This document shows, piece by piece, positions 1 through 9,647 of a stretch of DNA of 64,000 bases (positions are counted from its first letter, which is position 1; each line of letters opens with the position of its first letter). The notes under the pieces were generated by a model. The model saw only the letters and a program-made list of their open reading frames with translations, was not told the origin of the DNA and did no database searches. Source of the stretch: Variovorax paradoxus EPS (lineage in GTDB: Bacteria > Pseudomonadota > Gammaproteobacteria > Burkholderiales > Burkholderiaceae_C). Position numbers and translations under genes: made by a program. The stretch is taken from assembly GCF_000184745.1 (NCBI RefSeq), contig NC_014931.1:6262001-6326000 (forward strand). The letters are read 5' to 3'.

Positions 1-120
1 CCGGTCTATCGCGATGCGATGGGGCGCAACTTTCCGGCGATGACCTGCGTGCAGGTGGCGGCGCTGGTCGAGCACCGCGCGAAGGTCGAGATCGAGGTCA
101 CTGCGGTCATTCCGGACTGA
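1..120 (+). CDS. RidA/YjgF-family protein, C-terminal end (partial)
   Basis: Only the last 39 codons are present; the 5' part lies outside the window. The visible tail (RNFPAMTCVQVAALVEH, then VEIEVTAVIPD) matches the end of RidA/YjgF/YER057c proteins, where the conserved 'P.RT.v.V..L...a.vEie..A' strand pattern closes the trimeric fold. RidA members deaminate reactive enamine/imine intermediates; which subfamily this belongs to cannot be told from the tail. It ends 20 bases before the convergent AraC-type gene. Confidence 0.75.
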   Translation, partial: PVYRDAMGRNFPAMTCVQVAALVEHRAKVEIEVTAVIPD

Positions 121-140
121 TCGTTTCTTTCGCGATGCCG

Positions 141-1118
141 TCAGCCGACGGCGTGCGCGTAGCGCTTGCGGTACTCCGCCGGCGTGATGCCGATCTGGCG
201 CTGGAACGCGCGCCGCAAGGTGTCGGCATCGGCAAATCCGCATTGGGCAGCCACCTGCTTCGATGCGGCGTCTCCGGCCTCGAGCAGCCGACGCGCGGCG
301 GAGACGCGAATGCCCTCCACCCAGGCTGCGGGCGTGGCGCCGACCTCTTGCGTGAACAGCCGTGCGAAATGGCGCGGGCTCAGGCTCATGCGTCCGGCCA
401 GGTGGGCAACGCTGTGGTCCTCAGCGGGGTTCGCCGCGATCCAGCGCTGCACTTCCTGCAAGGCCGATCGGCCGGTTGGCGCGGCTTCGCCCTTGCGGCT
501 GAACTGCATCTGGCCGCCCGGGCGCTTGAAAAACATCACGAGCTGGGCAGCGACTTTCATGGCGATCTCACGGCCCAGATCCTCTTCAACGAGAGCGAGC
601 GAGAGGTCGAGGCCCGCGGTCACGCCGGCGGCGGTGCGGAGGCGGCCGTCGCGCACATGGATGGCATCGGCATCGACTTGCACCGCTGGGAACGCTTGTG
701 CGAGTTGGTCGGCCACCGCCCAGTGCGTCGTGACCCGCCTGCCATTGAGCAATCCCGCCTGCGCCAGCACGAAAGCACCGCTGCAGACAGAGCCGAAACG
801 GCGCGCCTTGGGCGTGAGCTTGCGCAGCCATGCAGTGACGTCGAGATTGCTCGCCGCTGTCGCGGCATGCGGCGTGCCGGCCACCAGGAGCGTGTGGATT
901 GGCTCGTCCCCCATGTCTTCGCCGATGACGGCATCAGGCATGAGTCGCACACCCGATGAACTGCGGATCGCACCTGGCTGGCTCGCGACGACGCGCAGTC
1001 GGTAGGTGTCGGCGCGCGCCTGCACGTTCGCCTCGGCGAACACATCGAGCGGGCCGGAGACATCCAGCAACTGGACGCCAGGCATGGCGAGGATCGCGAT
1101 GGTCTTCGGGGTGCGCAT
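141..1118 (-). CDS. GlxA-type transcriptional regulator (DJ-1/PfpI + AraC HTH)
   Basis: A 325-residue protein with an N-terminal DJ-1/PfpI-like domain (about residues 5-190, with the nucleophile-elbow segment FGSVCSGAFVLAQAG, Cys112) and a C-terminal AraC-type double helix-turn-helix (about 215-320, ending ITPAEYRKRYAHAVG). Such proteins are DNA-binding regulators whose DJ-1 domain senses a ligand and is usually not enzymatic. The ATG at 1118 is chosen because the protein starts MRTPKTIAILAMPGVQLLDV, the normal family N-terminus; the frame stays open further upstream but that part looks non-coding. It is divergent from the HD-domain gene at 1234, and the 115-bp gap probably holds both promoters, so the HD gene is a candidate target. 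Confidence 0.9.
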   Translation of the reverse strand: MRTPKTIAILAMPGVQLLDVSGPLDVFAEANVQARADTYRLRVVASQPGAIRSSSGVRLMPDAVIGEDMGDEPIHTLLVAGTPHAATAASNLDVTAWLRKLTPKARRFGSVCSGAFVLAQAGLLNGRRVTTHWAVADQLAQAFPAVQVDADAIHVRDGRLRTAAGVTAGLDLSLALVEEDLGREIAMKVAAQLVMFFKRPGGQMQFSRKGEAAPTGRSALQEVQRWIAANPAEDHSVAHLAGRMSLSPRHFARLFTQEVGATPAAWVEGIRVSAARRLLEAGDAASKQVAAQCGFADADTLRRAFQRQIGITPAEYRKRYAHAVG

Positions 1119-1233
1119 GGTTGTTTTCTGTGTCTCTTTCGGCGCCGCAATGGCAGAAATTGCCGCCTCACGTCCGTTGAAGACACTGTAGCCGACTCCT
1201 AAAGTTGTTCTGACACTCACGGGAGAAATCCAC

Positions 1234-1881
1234 ATGGCTTTGACGACGACTATCGAAGGGGTCCGCATCCCCGACAGCAAGCTCGCACGCGAGATCACCG
1301 AGGTCGTCCGCGACACTGCGCCCTCGTTGCTGTTTCATCACTCCAGCCGGGTCTATTACTTCGGCGCGCTGGCCGGCAAGCGCCGCGGTCTCACCTTTGA
1401 TCCGGAACTGCTTTATGCGGGCGCGATGTTCCATGACATGGGGCTGGTGCAGGCGCACAGCAGCGCGAACGAGCGCTTCGAAGTCGATGGGGCGAATGTG
1501 GCGCGGGATTTCCTGCGCGGGCACGGGATCTCGCATCAGGATGTTGACCTGGTCTGGATGGCGATCGCCCTACATACGACGCCAGGTATTCCGCAGCACA
1601 TGCACCCGATCGTGGCGCTGGTGACGGCCGGTGTCGAAATGGACGTCCTCGGACTGACCTACCCGGAGTACAGCGAGGCCGAGCGTACACAGGTCGTGCA
1701 TGCGCACCCACGCACCGAACACTTCAAGGAAGACATCATCCAGGCCTTCTACGACGGCATCAAACACAAGCCGGAGACCACGTTCGGCAACGTGAAGGCT
1801 GACGTGATCGCGGACAAGGAGCAGCACTTTCACCGCGGTAATTTCTGCAGCGCGATTCGATGCTCGGCCTGGCACGGATGA
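1234..1881 (+). CDS. HD-domain protein (putative metal-dependent hydrolase)
   Basis: A 215-residue protein with the HD pattern: His35/His36 in FHHSSRVYYF, the His67-Asp68 doublet in FHDMG, and His113 in ALHTTPG. HD proteins are usually metal-dependent phosphohydrolases; this single-domain type resembles the cyanamide-hydratase-like group, so the substrate is not assigned. The ATG follows a good ribosome site (GGGAGA, 7 bases upstream). It is divergent from the GlxA-type regulator, which may control it. Confidence 0.8.
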   Translation: MALTTTIEGVRIPDSKLAREITEVVRDTAPSLLFHHSSRVYYFGALAGKRRGLTFDPELLYAGAMFHDMGLVQAHSSANERFEVDGANVARDFLRGHGISHQDVDLVWMAIALHTTPGIPQHMHPIVALVTAGVEMDVLGLTYPEYSEAERTQVVHAHPRTEHFKEDIIQAFYDGIKHKPETTFGNVKADVIADKEQHFHRGNFCSAIRCSAWHG

Positions 1882-1906
1882 GAAATCGCGGAAATCCGAG
1901 AAATAA

Positions 1907-1928
1907 AAAAGCCCTCATTGCGAGGGCT
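1907..1928 (-). terminator. Intrinsic terminator, minus orientation
   Basis: Stem GCCCTC/GAGGGC with a five-base loop; on the minus strand it is followed by a T-rich run (complement of AAATAAAAAA). It would be a backup stop for transcripts from the tRNA/ribosomal side and may also help end the HD-domain gene. Confidence 0.65.
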
Positions 1929-1954
1929 TGATTCATTCAATTCACCGATCCAAG

Positions 1955-1987
1955 AAAAAAGGCCCTTTGAAATTCAAAGGGCCTTTT
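1955..1987. terminator. Bidirectional intrinsic terminator after tRNA-fMet
   Basis: A perfect 10-bp stem (GGCCCTTTGA / TCAAAGGGCC) around a three-base loop, with six A before it and four T after it. It sits 5 bases beyond the 3' end of the tRNA gene and should end the tRNA and ribosomal transcripts on the minus strand and the HD-gene transcript on the plus strand. Confidence 0.85.
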
Positions 1988-1991
1988 AAAT

Positions 1992-2068
<77 letters not shown>

Positions 2069-2078
2069 GCAAGATGGA

Positions 2079-2084
2079 ATTATA
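2079..2084 (-). promoter_or_regulatory. Possible -10 box for the tRNA-fMet gene
   Basis: On the minus strand a perfect TATAAT lies 10 bases before the mature tRNA 5' end, overlapping the gap after the rplQ stop codon. No convincing -35 hexamer is visible at 16-18 bp, so this is suggestive only. Confidence 0.35.
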
Positions 2085-2086
2085 CC

Positions 2087-2485
2087 TTATTCAGCAGCGC
2101 CTTGCTCGGCATCTGCTTCTTTAATTTCAGGACGATCGACCAGTTCGACCAGCGCCATCGGCGCGTTGTCGCCCACGCGGAAACCCATTTTCAGGATGCG
2201 CGTGTAGCCGCCCGGACGTGCCGCGAAACGCGGGCCCAGATCGGCGAAGAGCTTGACGACGCTGTCGCGGTCACGCAGGCGGTCGAAGGCCAGGCGCTTG
2301 TTGGCGAGCGTGGGCTTCTTGGCGAGCGTGATCATCGGTTCGATGACGCGGCGCAGTTCCTTGGCCTTGGGGACCGTGGTCTTGATGACTTCGTGCTCGA
2401 TGAGCGAATTCATCATGTTCTGGAGCATCGCAAGGCGGTGCGAGCTGGTGCGGTTGAGTTTGCGAAGTCCGTGTCCGTGACGCAT
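2087..2485 (-). CDS. rplQ: 50S ribosomal protein L17
   Basis: 132 residues starting [17 protein letters not shown], the hallmark N-terminus of bL17, with the family core ([20 protein letters not shown]) and the usual acidic tail. L17 sits near the peptide exit tunnel of the large subunit. It is the last protein gene of the alpha operon, 87 bases downstream of rpoA, which is the standard bacterial order. Confidence 0.98.
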   Translation of the reverse strand: MRHGHGLRKLNRTSSHRLAMLQNMMNSLIEHEVIKTTVPKAKELRRVIEPMITLAKKPTLANKRLAFDRLRDRDSVVKLFADLGPRFAARPGGYTRILKMGFRVGDNAPMALVELVDRPEIKEADAEQGAAE

Positions 2486-2572
2486 GGTGCTTTTCCTTTA
2501 CTTTATTAAACAGGCAGCCGTATCAGGTACTGCCCGGGCACGAGCCCTCATGGGCTCAATTCAAAACAAAAA

Positions 2573-3562
2573 TCAACGCTTGTCGAGACCGGCCGGCGGC
2601 CAGCTTTCAAGCTTCATACCCAAGGTCAGGCCGCGCGAAGCGAGGACTTCCTTGATCTCGTTGAGCGACTTGCGACCCAGGTTCGGGGTCTTGAGCAGCT
2701 CGTTTTCAGTGCGCTGGATCAGGTCACCGATGTAGTAGATGTTTTCGGCCTTCAGGCAGTTGGCCGAACGCACGGTGAGCTCGAGTTCGTCGACAGGGCG
2801 CAGCAGGATCGGATCGAATTGCTGCGCGCTGCGCGGTGCCGGTGCATCGAATGCAGCCAGTTCGCCGCCTTCGAGTTGTGCGAACACTGCGAGCTGCTCG
2901 ACCAGGATTTTAGCCGAGGCGCGAACCGCATCTTCAGCGGTGATGGCGCCGTTGGTTTCGATCTCGACCAGGAGCTTGTCCAGATCGGTACGCTGTTCGA
3001 CGCGGGCGCTTTCGACCGTGTAGCTCACGCGCTTGACGGGCGAGAAAGACGCGTCGAGAACGATGCGGCCAATCGACTTGGTCGGCTCGTCGGCGTAGCG
3101 GCGCATCGTGCCGGGCACGTAGCCGCGACCCTTTTCGACCTTGATCTGCATGTCGAGCTTGCCGCCTTGCGACAGGTGCGCGATCACGTGATCAGGGTTG
3201 ATGATCTCGACATCGTGCGGAGTCTGGATGTCCGATGCGAGGACCGGGCCTTCGCCGTCCTTGCGCAGGCTCAGCGTGACTTCGTCGCGGTTGTGGAGTT
3301 TGAACACCACGCCCTTGAGATTCAGAAGGATGTTGACGACATCTTCCTGCACGCCGTCGATCGACGAGTACTCATGCAGAACGCCAGCGATCGTGACTTC
3401 GGTGGCCGAGTAGCCGACCATGGACGACAGCAGAACGCGACGCAGCGCGTTGCCGAGCGTGTGGCCGTAGCCGCGCTCGAAAGGCTCGAGCGTCACCTTG
3501 GCCTTGTTGGCGGCAAGTTGCTCGACCTGGATGGTCTTGGGTTTCAGCAGGGTGGTTTGCAT
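2573..3562 (-). CDS. rpoA: DNA-directed RNA polymerase subunit alpha
   Basis: 329 residues. The N-terminal domain (about 1-235) dimerises and nucleates assembly of polymerase: [22 protein letters not shown] is the classic signature. A linker precedes the C-terminal domain (about 250-320: [21 protein letters not shown]), which contacts UP elements and activators. Length matches the E. coli protein. It lies between rpsD and rplQ; the 139-base gap to rpsD contains a terminator-like hairpin. Confidence 0.98.
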   Translation of the reverse strand: MQTTLLKPKTIQVEQLAANKAKVTLEPFERGYGHTLGNALRRVLLSSMVGYSATEVTIAGVLHEYSSIDGVQEDVVNILLNLKGVVFKLHNRDEVTLSLRKDGEGPVLASDIQTPHDVEIINPDHVIAHLSQGGKLDMQIKVEKGRGYVPGTMRRYADEPTKSIGRIVLDASFSPVKRVSYTVESARVEQRTDLDKLLVEIETNGAITAEDAVRASAKILVEQLAVFAQLEGGELAAFDAPAPRSAQQFDPILLRPVDELELTVRSANCLKAENIYYIGDLIQRTENELLKTPNLGRKSLNEIKEVLASRGLTLGMKLESWPPAGLDKR

Positions 3563-3660
3563 GCAGACTTCCTCTCAATACCCCCGGCTCGTTACACCGG
3601 TAAGGCTGGTGAAGCACCTGACCCGCAGCAAAGCACGGGGCAGGAACGTGAACAACAAAA

Positions 3661-3693
3661 ACTTGTTTCCCACACACGCCAGGTGTGCGGGAA
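3661..3693 (-). terminator. Terminator-like hairpin between rpsD and rpoA
   Basis: On the minus strand the transcript folds into a stem of about 11 bp with one mismatch (TTCCCGCACAC with GTGTGTGGGAA, loop of five), followed after a few bases by TTTTTG. It lies inside the alpha operon, so it may act as an attenuator or processing site and not as a full stop. Confidence 0.45.
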
Positions 3694-3701
3694 CAAAAAA
3701 A

Positions 3702-4325
3702 TCAACGCGAATAGAGTTCGACGATCAGCGATTCGTTGATGTCGGCTGCGAATTCGTCGCGATCGGGCACCTTCTTGAAGGTACCTTCGGCCTTGTCGGC
3801 GTTCACTTCGACCCAAGCCGGAATACCGACTTGCTGGGCCAGTTGGAGCGCTTCGGCAATGCGGGTCTGCTTCTTCGACTTGTCGCGCACGGCGATCACG
3901 TCGCCGGTCTTGACGAGGTACGACGGGATGTTGACCGACTGGCCGTTCACCGTGATCGCCTTGTGCGACACAAGTTGACGTGCTTCAGCGCGGGTCGAGC
4001 CGAAGCCCATGCGGTAGACGACGTTGTCCAGGCGCGATTCGAGGATGAACAGCAGGTTGGCGCCGGTGTTGCCACGGCGGCGGTCGGCTTCTTCGAAGTA
4101 GCGGCGGAATTGCTTTTCCAGCACGCCGTACATGCGCTTGACCTTCTGCTTTTCACGCAGTTGCAGACCGTAGTCCGACGTGCGCTGACCCGAAGTGCGA
4201 CCGTGCTGGCCGGGCTTGGAATCGAACTTGGCCTTGTCTTGAATGGAGCGGCGGGCGCTCTTCAGGAACAGGTCGGTGCCTTCACGGCGGGAAAGTTTGG
4301 CCTTGGGGCCGAGGTAGCGTGCCAC
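3702..4325 (-). CDS. rpsD: 30S ribosomal protein S4
   Basis: 207 residues, [20 protein letters not shown] at the start, with the S4 RNA-binding domain in the second half ([25 protein letters not shown]). S4 nucleates 16S rRNA folding and in enterobacteria represses the alpha operon translationally. The start is GTG (4325), fixed by the conserved N-terminus. It lies between rpsK and rpoA, and both flanking gaps (about 130 bases each) contain hairpins. Confidence 0.98.
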   Translation of the reverse strand: MARYLGPKAKLSRREGTDLFLKSARRSIQDKAKFDSKPGQHGRTSGQRTSDYGLQLREKQKVKRMYGVLEKQFRRYFEEADRRRGNTGANLLFILESRLDNVVYRMGFGSTRAEARQLVSHKAITVNGQSVNIPSYLVKTGDVIAVRDKSKKQTRIAEALQLAQQVGIPAWVEVNADKAEGTFKKVPDRDEFAADINESLIVELYSR

Positions 4326-4400
4326 GAGTATTCCTTTGTGTATCTGCCGCAGTTGCCTGCGGGAGCCATCGGCGAGACGCTGATGGCGGTGGGCTTAGTT

Positions 4401-4438
4401 AAAAAACAAATGCGCAGCCGCTCGAAAGCTGGCTGCGC
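4401..4438 (-). terminator. Terminator-like hairpin between rpsK and rpsD
   Basis: On the minus strand GCGCAGCC pairs with GGCTGCGC (8 bp, 11-base loop), followed by ATTTGTTTTTT. This has the form of an intrinsic terminator but lies between two genes of the same operon, so partial termination or RNA processing is more likely. Confidence 0.5.
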
Positions 4439-4453
4439 CTTGCGGACTGACGA

Positions 4454-4858
4454 TCAGATGCGGCGACGCTTCTGGGGACGGCAGCCGTTGTGCGGAACAG
4501 GCGTCACGTCAGCAATGGAATTGATCCGGATGCCGAGGGCAGCCAGTGCGCGCACCGACGATTCGCGACCGGGGCCGGGGCCCTTGATCTCGACGTCGAG
4601 GTTCTTGATACCTTGTTCGACAGCAGCACGGCCGGCCACTTCGGAAGCGACCTGCGCAGCGAACGGGGTCGACTTGCGCGAGCCCTTGAAGCCCTGGCCA
4701 CCCGACGAAGCCCACGACAGGGCGTTGCCCTGGCGATCGGTGATCGTGATGATGGTGTTGTTGAACGAGGCATGCACGTGGGCGATACCGTCCGCAACGT
4801 TCTTGCGAACCTTCTTGCGAACGCGCTGTGCGGCGTTGTTTGCAGGTGCTTTAGCCAT
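4454..4858 (-). CDS. rpsK: 30S ribosomal protein S11
   Basis: 134 residues with the uS11 core ([19 protein letters not shown], then [13 protein letters not shown]) and the conserved C-terminus [21 protein letters not shown]11 helps shape the 16S platform near the Shine-Dalgarno helix. It is 12 bases downstream of rpsM, so the two are probably coupled. Confidence 0.98.
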   Translation of the reverse strand: MAKAPANNAAQRVRKKVRKNVADGIAHVHASFNNTIITITDRQGNALSWASSGGQGFKGSRKSTPFAAQVASEVAGRAAVEQGIKNLDVEIKGPGPGRESSVRALAALGIRINSIADVTPVPHNGCRPQKRRRI

Positions 4859-4870
4859 GCTGGTCTATCC

Positions 4871-5236
4871 TTATTTCTTCAGGGACTGCGCAGCCTTGCG
4901 CGGACCCTTGCGGGTGCGGGCATTGGTGCGCGTGCGCTGGCCGCGCATCGGCAGGCCGCGACGGTGACGGAAGCCGCGATAGCAGCCGATGTCCATCAAA
5001 CGCTTGATGTTCATCGTCGTCTCGCGACGCAGATCGCCTTCGATCGTGAACAGAGCGATCTGATCGCGGATCTTCTCGAGATCGGCGTCGGTCAGATCCT
5101 TGATCTTCTTCGAATATTCGATGCCGCTCGCTTCGCAGATTTGACGGGCGCGGGTGCGACCGATACCGAAAATGGCGGTCAGGCCGATTTCAGCGTGCTT
5201 GTGCGGCGGAATGTTGATGCCAGCAATACGTGCCAT
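4871..5236 (-). CDS. rpsM: 30S ribosomal protein S13
   Basis: 121 residues, [20 protein letters not shown], with helix-two-turn-helix segments and the basic tail [20 protein letters not shown] that reaches toward the P site. S13 forms intersubunit bridges with the large subunit. It is the first gene of the alpha group, 23 bases after rpmJ. Confidence 0.98.
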   Translation of the reverse strand: MARIAGINIPPHKHAEIGLTAIFGIGRTRARQICEASGIEYSKKIKDLTDADLEKIRDQIALFTIEGDLRRETTMNIKRLMDIGCYRGFRHRRGLPMRGQRTRTNARTRKGPRKAAQSLKK

Positions 5237-5259
5237 GTGCGTCCTCTAATACTCTTCAA

Positions 5260-5373
5260 TCAACCCTGGCGCTGCTTGTGGCGCGGGTCGGTGCAAATCA
5301 CACGCACCACACCTTTACGGCGGATGACCTTGCAATTACGGCAGATGGTTTTGACCGAAGCCGAAACTCTCAT
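5260..5373 (-). CDS. rpmJ: 50S ribosomal protein L36
   Basis: A 37-residue gene found by reading between secY and rps[18 protein letters not shown], then [20 protein letters not shown]. It has the four zinc ligands of the zinc-binding form (Cys11, Cys14, Cys27, His32). It lies 75 bases after secY; infA, which sits in this gap in many betaproteobacteria, is absent. Confidence 0.97.
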   Translation of the reverse strand: MRVSASVKTICRNCKVIRRKGVVRVICTDPRHKQRQG

Positions 5374-5448
5374 TTCATTCTCCTAAAACTGTTTAACGTG
5401 GCGGTACACCGCCCACACCCAATATTCTCAATACTGAAACTCACGGCC

Positions 5449-6762
5449 CTACGATGTCTTGAAGTTCGCCTTCTTCAGCAGCGATTCGTACTGCTGGGAC
5501 ATCATGTAGTTTTGTACCTGGGCCATGAAGTCCATCGTGACGACCACGATGATCAGCAGGGAGGTACCACCGAAGTAGAACGGTACGTTGTACTTCAGGA
5601 TCAGGAACTCGGGCAGCAGGCAGACGAAGGTGATGTACACCGCGCCGGCCAACGTCAGGCGAACCAGAATCTTGTCGATATAGCGAGCGGTCTGGTCACC
5701 CGGGCGAATGCCAGGAATGAATGCACCACTCTTCTTCAGGTTGTCGGCCGTTTCCTTGCTGTTGAACACGAGTGCCGTGTAGAAGAAGCAGAAGAAAACG
5801 ATCGCGGCAGCGTACAGCAGCACGTAGATCGGCTCGCCCGGACGCAGTGCGTTGGCAATGTCCTTGATCCAGCGGAAGCCACCTTCACCGGTACTGAACC
5901 AGCCAACCACCGTTGCGGGCAGCAGGATGATCGACGAAGCGAAGATCGGCGGAATCACACCGGCCATGTTCAGCTTCAAGGGCAGGTGCGACGACTGGCC
6001 GCCATAGACCTTGTTGCCAACCTGGCGCCGCGCATAGTTCACGAGGATCTTGCGCTGGCCGCGTTCGACGAACACCACGAAGTAGGTCACGAGGACCACC
6101 ACCGCGATGATGAAGAGCGCAACGATCGGGTTCATCGCACCGGTGGTCACCAGCGAACCCAGACCCGCCACGGCGCTCGGCAAACCTGCCGCGATACCCG
6201 CAAAGATCAGGATCGAGATGCCGTTGCCCAAGCCGCGTTCGGTGATCTGCTCGCCGAGCCACATCAGGAACATCGAACCTGCCGTCAGGCTCACCATGGC
6301 CGTCAGGCGGAAGCCAAAACCGGGGGCGATCACCAGACCAGCTGACGACTCGAGGGCCACTGCGATGCTGAACGACTGGAACAGAGCCAGACCGAGCGCG
6401 CCATAGCGCGTGTACTGCGTGATCTTGCGGCGGCCGGCCTCGCCTTCCTTCTTCAATTGCTCGAAGGTCGGAAGCACGTAGGTCATCAGCTGCATGATGA
6501 TCGACGCCGAGATGTACGGCATGATCCCCAACGCGAACACGGTGAAGCGCGACAGCGCCCCGCCCGAGAACATGTTGAACAGGCTCAGAATGCCGCCCTG
6601 CTGGCCCTGGAACAACGCTGCCAACTGGTCCGGGTTGATACCCGGCACAGGAATGTGCGCGCCAATCCGGTAGACCACGAGCGCGAGCAGCAAAAAGACG
6701 AGCCGACGACGGAGGTCGCCGAACTTGCCTGTTTTTGCGATCGTTGCCGCGTTAGTTGCCAC
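5449..6762 (-). CDS. secY: Protein translocase subunit SecY
   Basis: 437 residues with ten hydrophobic segments; SecY forms the SecYEG protein-conducting channel in the inner membrane. The start [20 protein letters not shown], the plug region near [20 protein letters not shown], and the cytoplasmic loop segment [20 protein letters not shown] are typical. Translation begins at GTG (6762). It lies between rplO and rpmJ, as in other spc operons. Confidence 0.98.
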   Translation of the reverse strand: MATNAATIAKTGKFGDLRRRLVFLLLALVVYRIGAHIPVPGINPDQLAALFQGQQGGILSLFNMFSGGALSRFTVFALGIMPYISASIIMQLMTYVLPTFEQLKKEGEAGRRKITQYTRYGALGLALFQSFSIAVALESSAGLVIAPGFGFRLTAMVSLTAGSMFLMWLGEQITERGLGNGISILIFAGIAAGLPSAVAGLGSLVTTGAMNPIVALFIIAVVVLVTYFVVFVERGQRKILVNYARRQVGNKVYGGQSSHLPLKLNMAGVIPPIFASSIILLPATVVGWFSTGEGGFRWIKDIANALRPGEPIYVLLYAAAIVFFCFFYTALVFNSKETADNLKKSGAFIPGIRPGDQTARYIDKILVRLTLAGAVYITFVCLLPEFLILKYNVPFYFGGTSLLIIVVVTMDFMAQVQNYMMSQQYESLLKKANFKTS

Positions 6763-6789
6763 GAAGAACTTCTTTCAGTCCGAGGGTGA

Positions 6790-7221
6790 TCAGGCGATGC
6801 TGCCGCCGGCTGCTTCGATCGCAGCCTTGGCGCCAGCCGTTGCACCCACGCCCGTCAGCTTGACGGCCTTGGTGAGTTCACCGGTCTTGATGATCTTGAC
6901 GACCTTGGCGAGCTGGCCCACGAGGCCGGCTTGCTTCAGCGCCAGGACATCCACTTCGGCCAGGCCGAGCTGCTCGAGGGCAGTCAGCGTGACTTCGGCG
7001 TTGAACTTCAGCAGGTGCGACTTGAAACCACGCTTGGGCAGGCGACGTTGCAGCGGCATTTGGCCGCCTTCGAAACCAACCTTGTGGAAGCCACCAGCGC
7101 GCGACTTCTGGCCCTTGTGACCGCGACCTGCGGTCTTGCCGATGCCCGAGCCGATACCGCGGCCAACGCGGCGCTTGGCGTGCTTGGCGCCGGCTGCCGG
7201 CTTGATGCCATTGAGTTCCAT
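6790..7221 (-). CDS. rplO: 50S ribosomal protein L15
   Basis: 143 residues with the glycine/basic N-terminal arm that threads into 23S rRNA ([20 protein letters not shown]) and a compact C-terminal domain. Located between rpmD and secY in the usual order, 11 bases from rpmD. Confidence 0.97.
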   Translation of the reverse strand: MELNGIKPAAGAKHAKRRVGRGIGSGIGKTAGRGHKGQKSRAGGFHKVGFEGGQMPLQRRLPKRGFKSHLLKFNAEVTLTALEQLGLAEVDVLALKQAGLVGQLAKVVKIIKTGELTKAVKLTGVGATAGAKAAIEAAGGSIA

Positions 7222-7232
7222 ATCAGTCTCTC

Positions 7233-7418
7233 TTACAGAACTTTGACCAGATAACTGATCTTGTTGATCATGCCGCGCACCGCCGGGGTGTCTTGCAGCT
7301 CGCTCACGCTGTTGAGCTTGCGCAGGCCGAGGCCACGCACGGTCGCGCGATGCGATTCCTTGGTGCCAATTGGGCTCTTGACCAATTGCACCTTGAGGGT
7401 TTGTTGTTGCGTCGTCAT
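7233..7418 (-). CDS. rpmD: 50S ribosomal protein L30
   Basis: 61 residues, with the uL30 pattern [17 protein letters not shown], the segment [19 protein letters not shown], and a short C-terminal strand. Normal length for the short bacterial form. It lies between rpsE and rplO. Confidence 0.96.
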   Translation of the reverse strand: MTTQQQTLKVQLVKSPIGTKESHRATVRGLGLRKLNSVSELQDTPAVRGMINKISYLVKVL

Positions 7419-7443
7419 TTGAATGCTTCTTTCAGGCTTGCGC

Positions 7444-7962
7444 TTAAGCGAAGATTTCTTCGACGGTCAGGCCACGCTTGGCAGCCACTGCGGACGCGGT
7501 CGTCGAGTTCTTCAACCCATCGAGCGTGGCGCGAACCATGTTGTAGGGGTTCGACGAACCATGGCTCTTGGCCACGATGTCGGTGATGCCCATGACTTCG
7601 AACACGGCGCGCATCGGGCCACCGGCGATGATGCCGGTACCCTTCGGGGCGGGGATCATGACAACCGAAGCGGCGCCATGGTGACCCGTCACGCGGTGAT
7701 GCAGCGTGCCGTTCTTGATCGAGATCTTGGCCAGGTTGCGACGGGCTTCTTCCATTGCCTTCTGCACTGCAGCAGGCACTTCCTTCGACTTGCCCTTGCC
7801 CATGCCGACGCGGCCTTCGCCGTCGCCCACCACGGTGAGTGCTGCGAAACCGAGGATACGACCACCCTTCACCACCTTGGTGACGCGGTTGATCGCGATC
7901 ATCTTCTCGCGCAAACCGTCTTCAGGGCCTTCGTTCTGCGTTCTTGCTTGAATCTTTGCCAT
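7444..7962 (-). CDS. rpsE: 30S ribosomal protein S5
   Basis: 172 residues: the double-stranded RNA-binding N-terminal domain ([20 protein letters not shown], then [20 protein letters not shown]) and the C-terminal domain with [14 protein letters not shown]5 contributes to decoding accuracy (ram mutations map here) and to helicase activity at the mRNA entry. Sits between rplR and rpmD. Confidence 0.98.
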   Translation of the reverse strand: MAKIQARTQNEGPEDGLREKMIAINRVTKVVKGGRILGFAALTVVGDGEGRVGMGKGKSKEVPAAVQKAMEEARRNLAKISIKNGTLHHRVTGHHGAASVVMIPAPKGTGIIAGGPMRAVFEVMGITDIVAKSHGSSNPYNMVRATLDGLKNSTTASAVAAKRGLTVEEIFA

Positions 7963-7980
7963 TTTGAATCTCGTGTCCGG

Positions 7981-8349
7981 TTAGAACTGCAGACCGGCTT
8001 CGCGAGCCGCCTCGGCCAGCGCCTTGACGCGGCCGTGGTACGCAAAACCTGCGCGGTCGAAGGCGACCTTCTCGACGCCGGCAGCCTTCGCCTTTTCAGC
8101 GATGCGCTTGCCGACGGCGGTGGCTGCAGCGGCGTTGCCGCCCTTGCCCGAACCGCCGAGCGAGGTACGCATTTCGGCTTCTGCCGTCGATGCGGTTGCA
8201 ATCACCTTGGTGCCGTCGTCGGAGATGACGGTGGCATAGATGTGCAGGTTGGTGCGGTTCACCGTCAGACGGGCCACGCCCTGCGTCGCGATGCGGATGC
8301 GGGTCTGGCGCGAGCGGCGAAGACGCTGTGCTTTTTTGGTCAACATCAT
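7981..8349 (-). CDS. rplR: 50S ribosomal protein L18
   Basis: 122 residues with the uL18 core ([35 protein letters not shown]) and end ([20 protein letters not shown]). It binds 5S rRNA with L5. Two ATG codons lie in tandem at 8349 and 8346; the first has the better spacing from the AAGGGG ribosome site, although the conserved sequence begins MLTKK. Confidence 0.97.
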   Translation of the reverse strand: MMLTKKAQRLRRSRQTRIRIATQGVARLTVNRTNLHIYATVISDDGTKVIATASTAEAEMRTSLGGSGKGGNAAAATAVGKRIAEKAKAAGVEKVAFDRAGFAYHGRVKALAEAAREAGLQF

Positions 8350-8360
8350 TTTGCTGCCCC

Positions 8361-8894
8361 TTACTTCTTCTTGGTCTCTTTGATCACGATCTTCTCGTCC
8401 GAATAACGGATGCCCTTGCCCTTGTAAGGCTCAGGCGGACGAACAGCGCGGATCTCAGCGGCGATTTGACCAACGCGCTGACGGTCAGCACCCTTGATCA
8501 CGATTTCGGTCGGGGTCGCGGTGGCCACCGTGATGCCTTGCGGCATGTCGATGTTGACCGGGTGCGAATAACCGACCTGCAGGTTCAACTTGTTGTTGGA
8601 CGCTGCGGCCTTGTAGCCGACGCCGACCAGGTTGAGCTTCTTCTCGAAGCCCTTGGTCACGCCAACCACCATGTTGTTCACCAGCTGACGGATCGTGCCG
8701 CTCATCGCATTCGCTTCACGCGATTCGTTGGCCGGTTCGAAGTTCAGCTTGCCGTCATTGCTGACGACCTTGACCAGGGGGTTGCGTGCAAGGTTGAGCG
8801 TGCCGCCCGTGCCCTTGACGCTGATCTGGTCTTCCTTGATCGACACATCCACGCCTGCGGGGATGGTGATCGGCATTTTTCCTACTCGGGACAT
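8361..8894 (-). CDS. rplF: 50S ribosomal protein L6
   Basis: 177 residues starting [19 protein letters not shown], with the two repeated L6 domains and the signature [16 protein letters not shown] near the C-terminus. L6 lies close to the sarcin-ricin loop and the factor-binding site. Located between rpsH and rplR. Confidence 0.98.
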   Translation of the reverse strand: MSRVGKMPITIPAGVDVSIKEDQISVKGTGGTLNLARNPLVKVVSNDGKLNFEPANESREANAMSGTIRQLVNNMVVGVTKGFEKKLNLVGVGYKAAASNNKLNLQVGYSHPVNIDMPQGITVATATPTEIVIKGADRQRVGQIAAEIRAVRPPEPYKGKGIRYSDEKIVIKETKKK

Positions 8895-8918
8895 TTCAGT
8901 GACTCCTCGATGTCTCGG

Positions 8919-9314
8919 TTAGGCGACGTAGCACAGAACTTCGCCGCCGACACCGGTGGCGCGAGCCTTGCGGTCGGTCATCACGCCCTGGGGGGTCGTG
9001 ACGATCGCAACGCCGAGGCCGTTCTGGACTTGCGGAATGGAAGCACTGGCCTTGTAGACACGCAGGCCAGGACGGCTCACGCGCTCGATGCGCTCGATGA
9101 CCGGACGGCCAGCGTAGTACTTCAGGACGATTTCAAGTTCGCTCTTGCCGGCTTCGGTCTTGACCTGGAAGCCGTCGATGTAGCCCTCGTCCTTCAGGAC
9201 TTGTGCGATCGCGATCTTCACCTTGGAAGACGGGACCGACACGGTGGGCTTCGCCACCATCTGCGCGTTACGGATACGCGTCAGCAGGTCGGCAATGGGA
9301 TCACTCATGCTCAT
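8919..9314 (-). CDS. rpsH: 30S ribosomal protein S8
   Basis: 131 residues starting [18 protein letters not shown] and ending with the conserved [11 protein letters not shown]; in E. coli S8 also represses the spc operon. The frame is open upstream, but the ATG at 9314 is chosen because AGGAG lies 8 bases before it and homologs begin here. Confidence 0.97.
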   Translation of the reverse strand: MSMSDPIADLLTRIRNAQMVAKPTVSVPSSKVKIAIAQVLKDEGYIDGFQVKTEAGKSELEIVLKYYAGRPVIERIERVSRPGLRVYKASASIPQVQNGLGVAIVTTPQGVMTDRKARATGVGGEVLCYVA

Positions 9315-9334
9315 GTTGTTTGCTCCTGCCTGGC

Positions 9335-9640
9335 TTACCAGCTGGCCTTGGTGACACCGGGGATGTCGCCATTGAAAGCCAGTTCGCGGATCTTGGCGCG
9401 GGCCAGACCGAATTGACGGAAGGTGCCACGCGGACGACCGGTGATGGCGCAACGGTTGCGCTGACGGGTCGGGTTCGCGTTGCGCGGAAGCTTTTGCAGG
9501 CCCAGGCGGGCAGCTGCGCGCTCTTCGTCGCTCTTCTTCAGGTCGTTGGAAGCTGCCTTCAGTTCTGCGTGCTTCGCAGCGAACTTGGCAACCAGCTTGT
9601 CACGCTTGAGTTCGCGTTGGATCAAAGATTGTTTAGCCAT
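9335..9640 (-). CDS. rpsN: 30S ribosomal protein S14 (zinc-free type)
   Basis: 101 residues, [20 protein letters not shown], with the C-terminal uS14 signature [20 protein letters not shown]. This is the long form without the four-cysteine zinc site, as normal in betaproteobacteria. The start is set by the family; the frame continues upstream in rplE-overlapping shadow sequence. 7 bases separate it from rplE. Confidence 0.97.
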   Translation of the reverse strand: MAKQSLIQRELKRDKLVAKFAAKHAELKAASNDLKKSDEERAAARLGLQKLPRNANPTRQRNRCAITGRPRGTFRQFGLARAKIRELAFNGDIPGVTKASW

Positions 9641-9647
9641 GTTCGCC

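Noticed and set aside
135..959. Plus-strand open frames over the AraC-type regulator
   Set aside because: Products are Arg/Ala-rich without motifs; the minus strand encodes a complete DJ-1/AraC protein. These are GC-driven shadow frames.
3498..4967. Long plus-strand frame of 489 codons across rpoA-rpsK
   Set aside because: It runs antisense to rpsD, rpsK and intergenic DNA; no family resemblance and no ribosome site. Shadow frame.
5230..6345. Plus-strand frame of 371 codons opposite secY
   Set aside because: The His/Asp/Arg-rich sequence is the mirror of membrane-helix codons in secY; not a gene.
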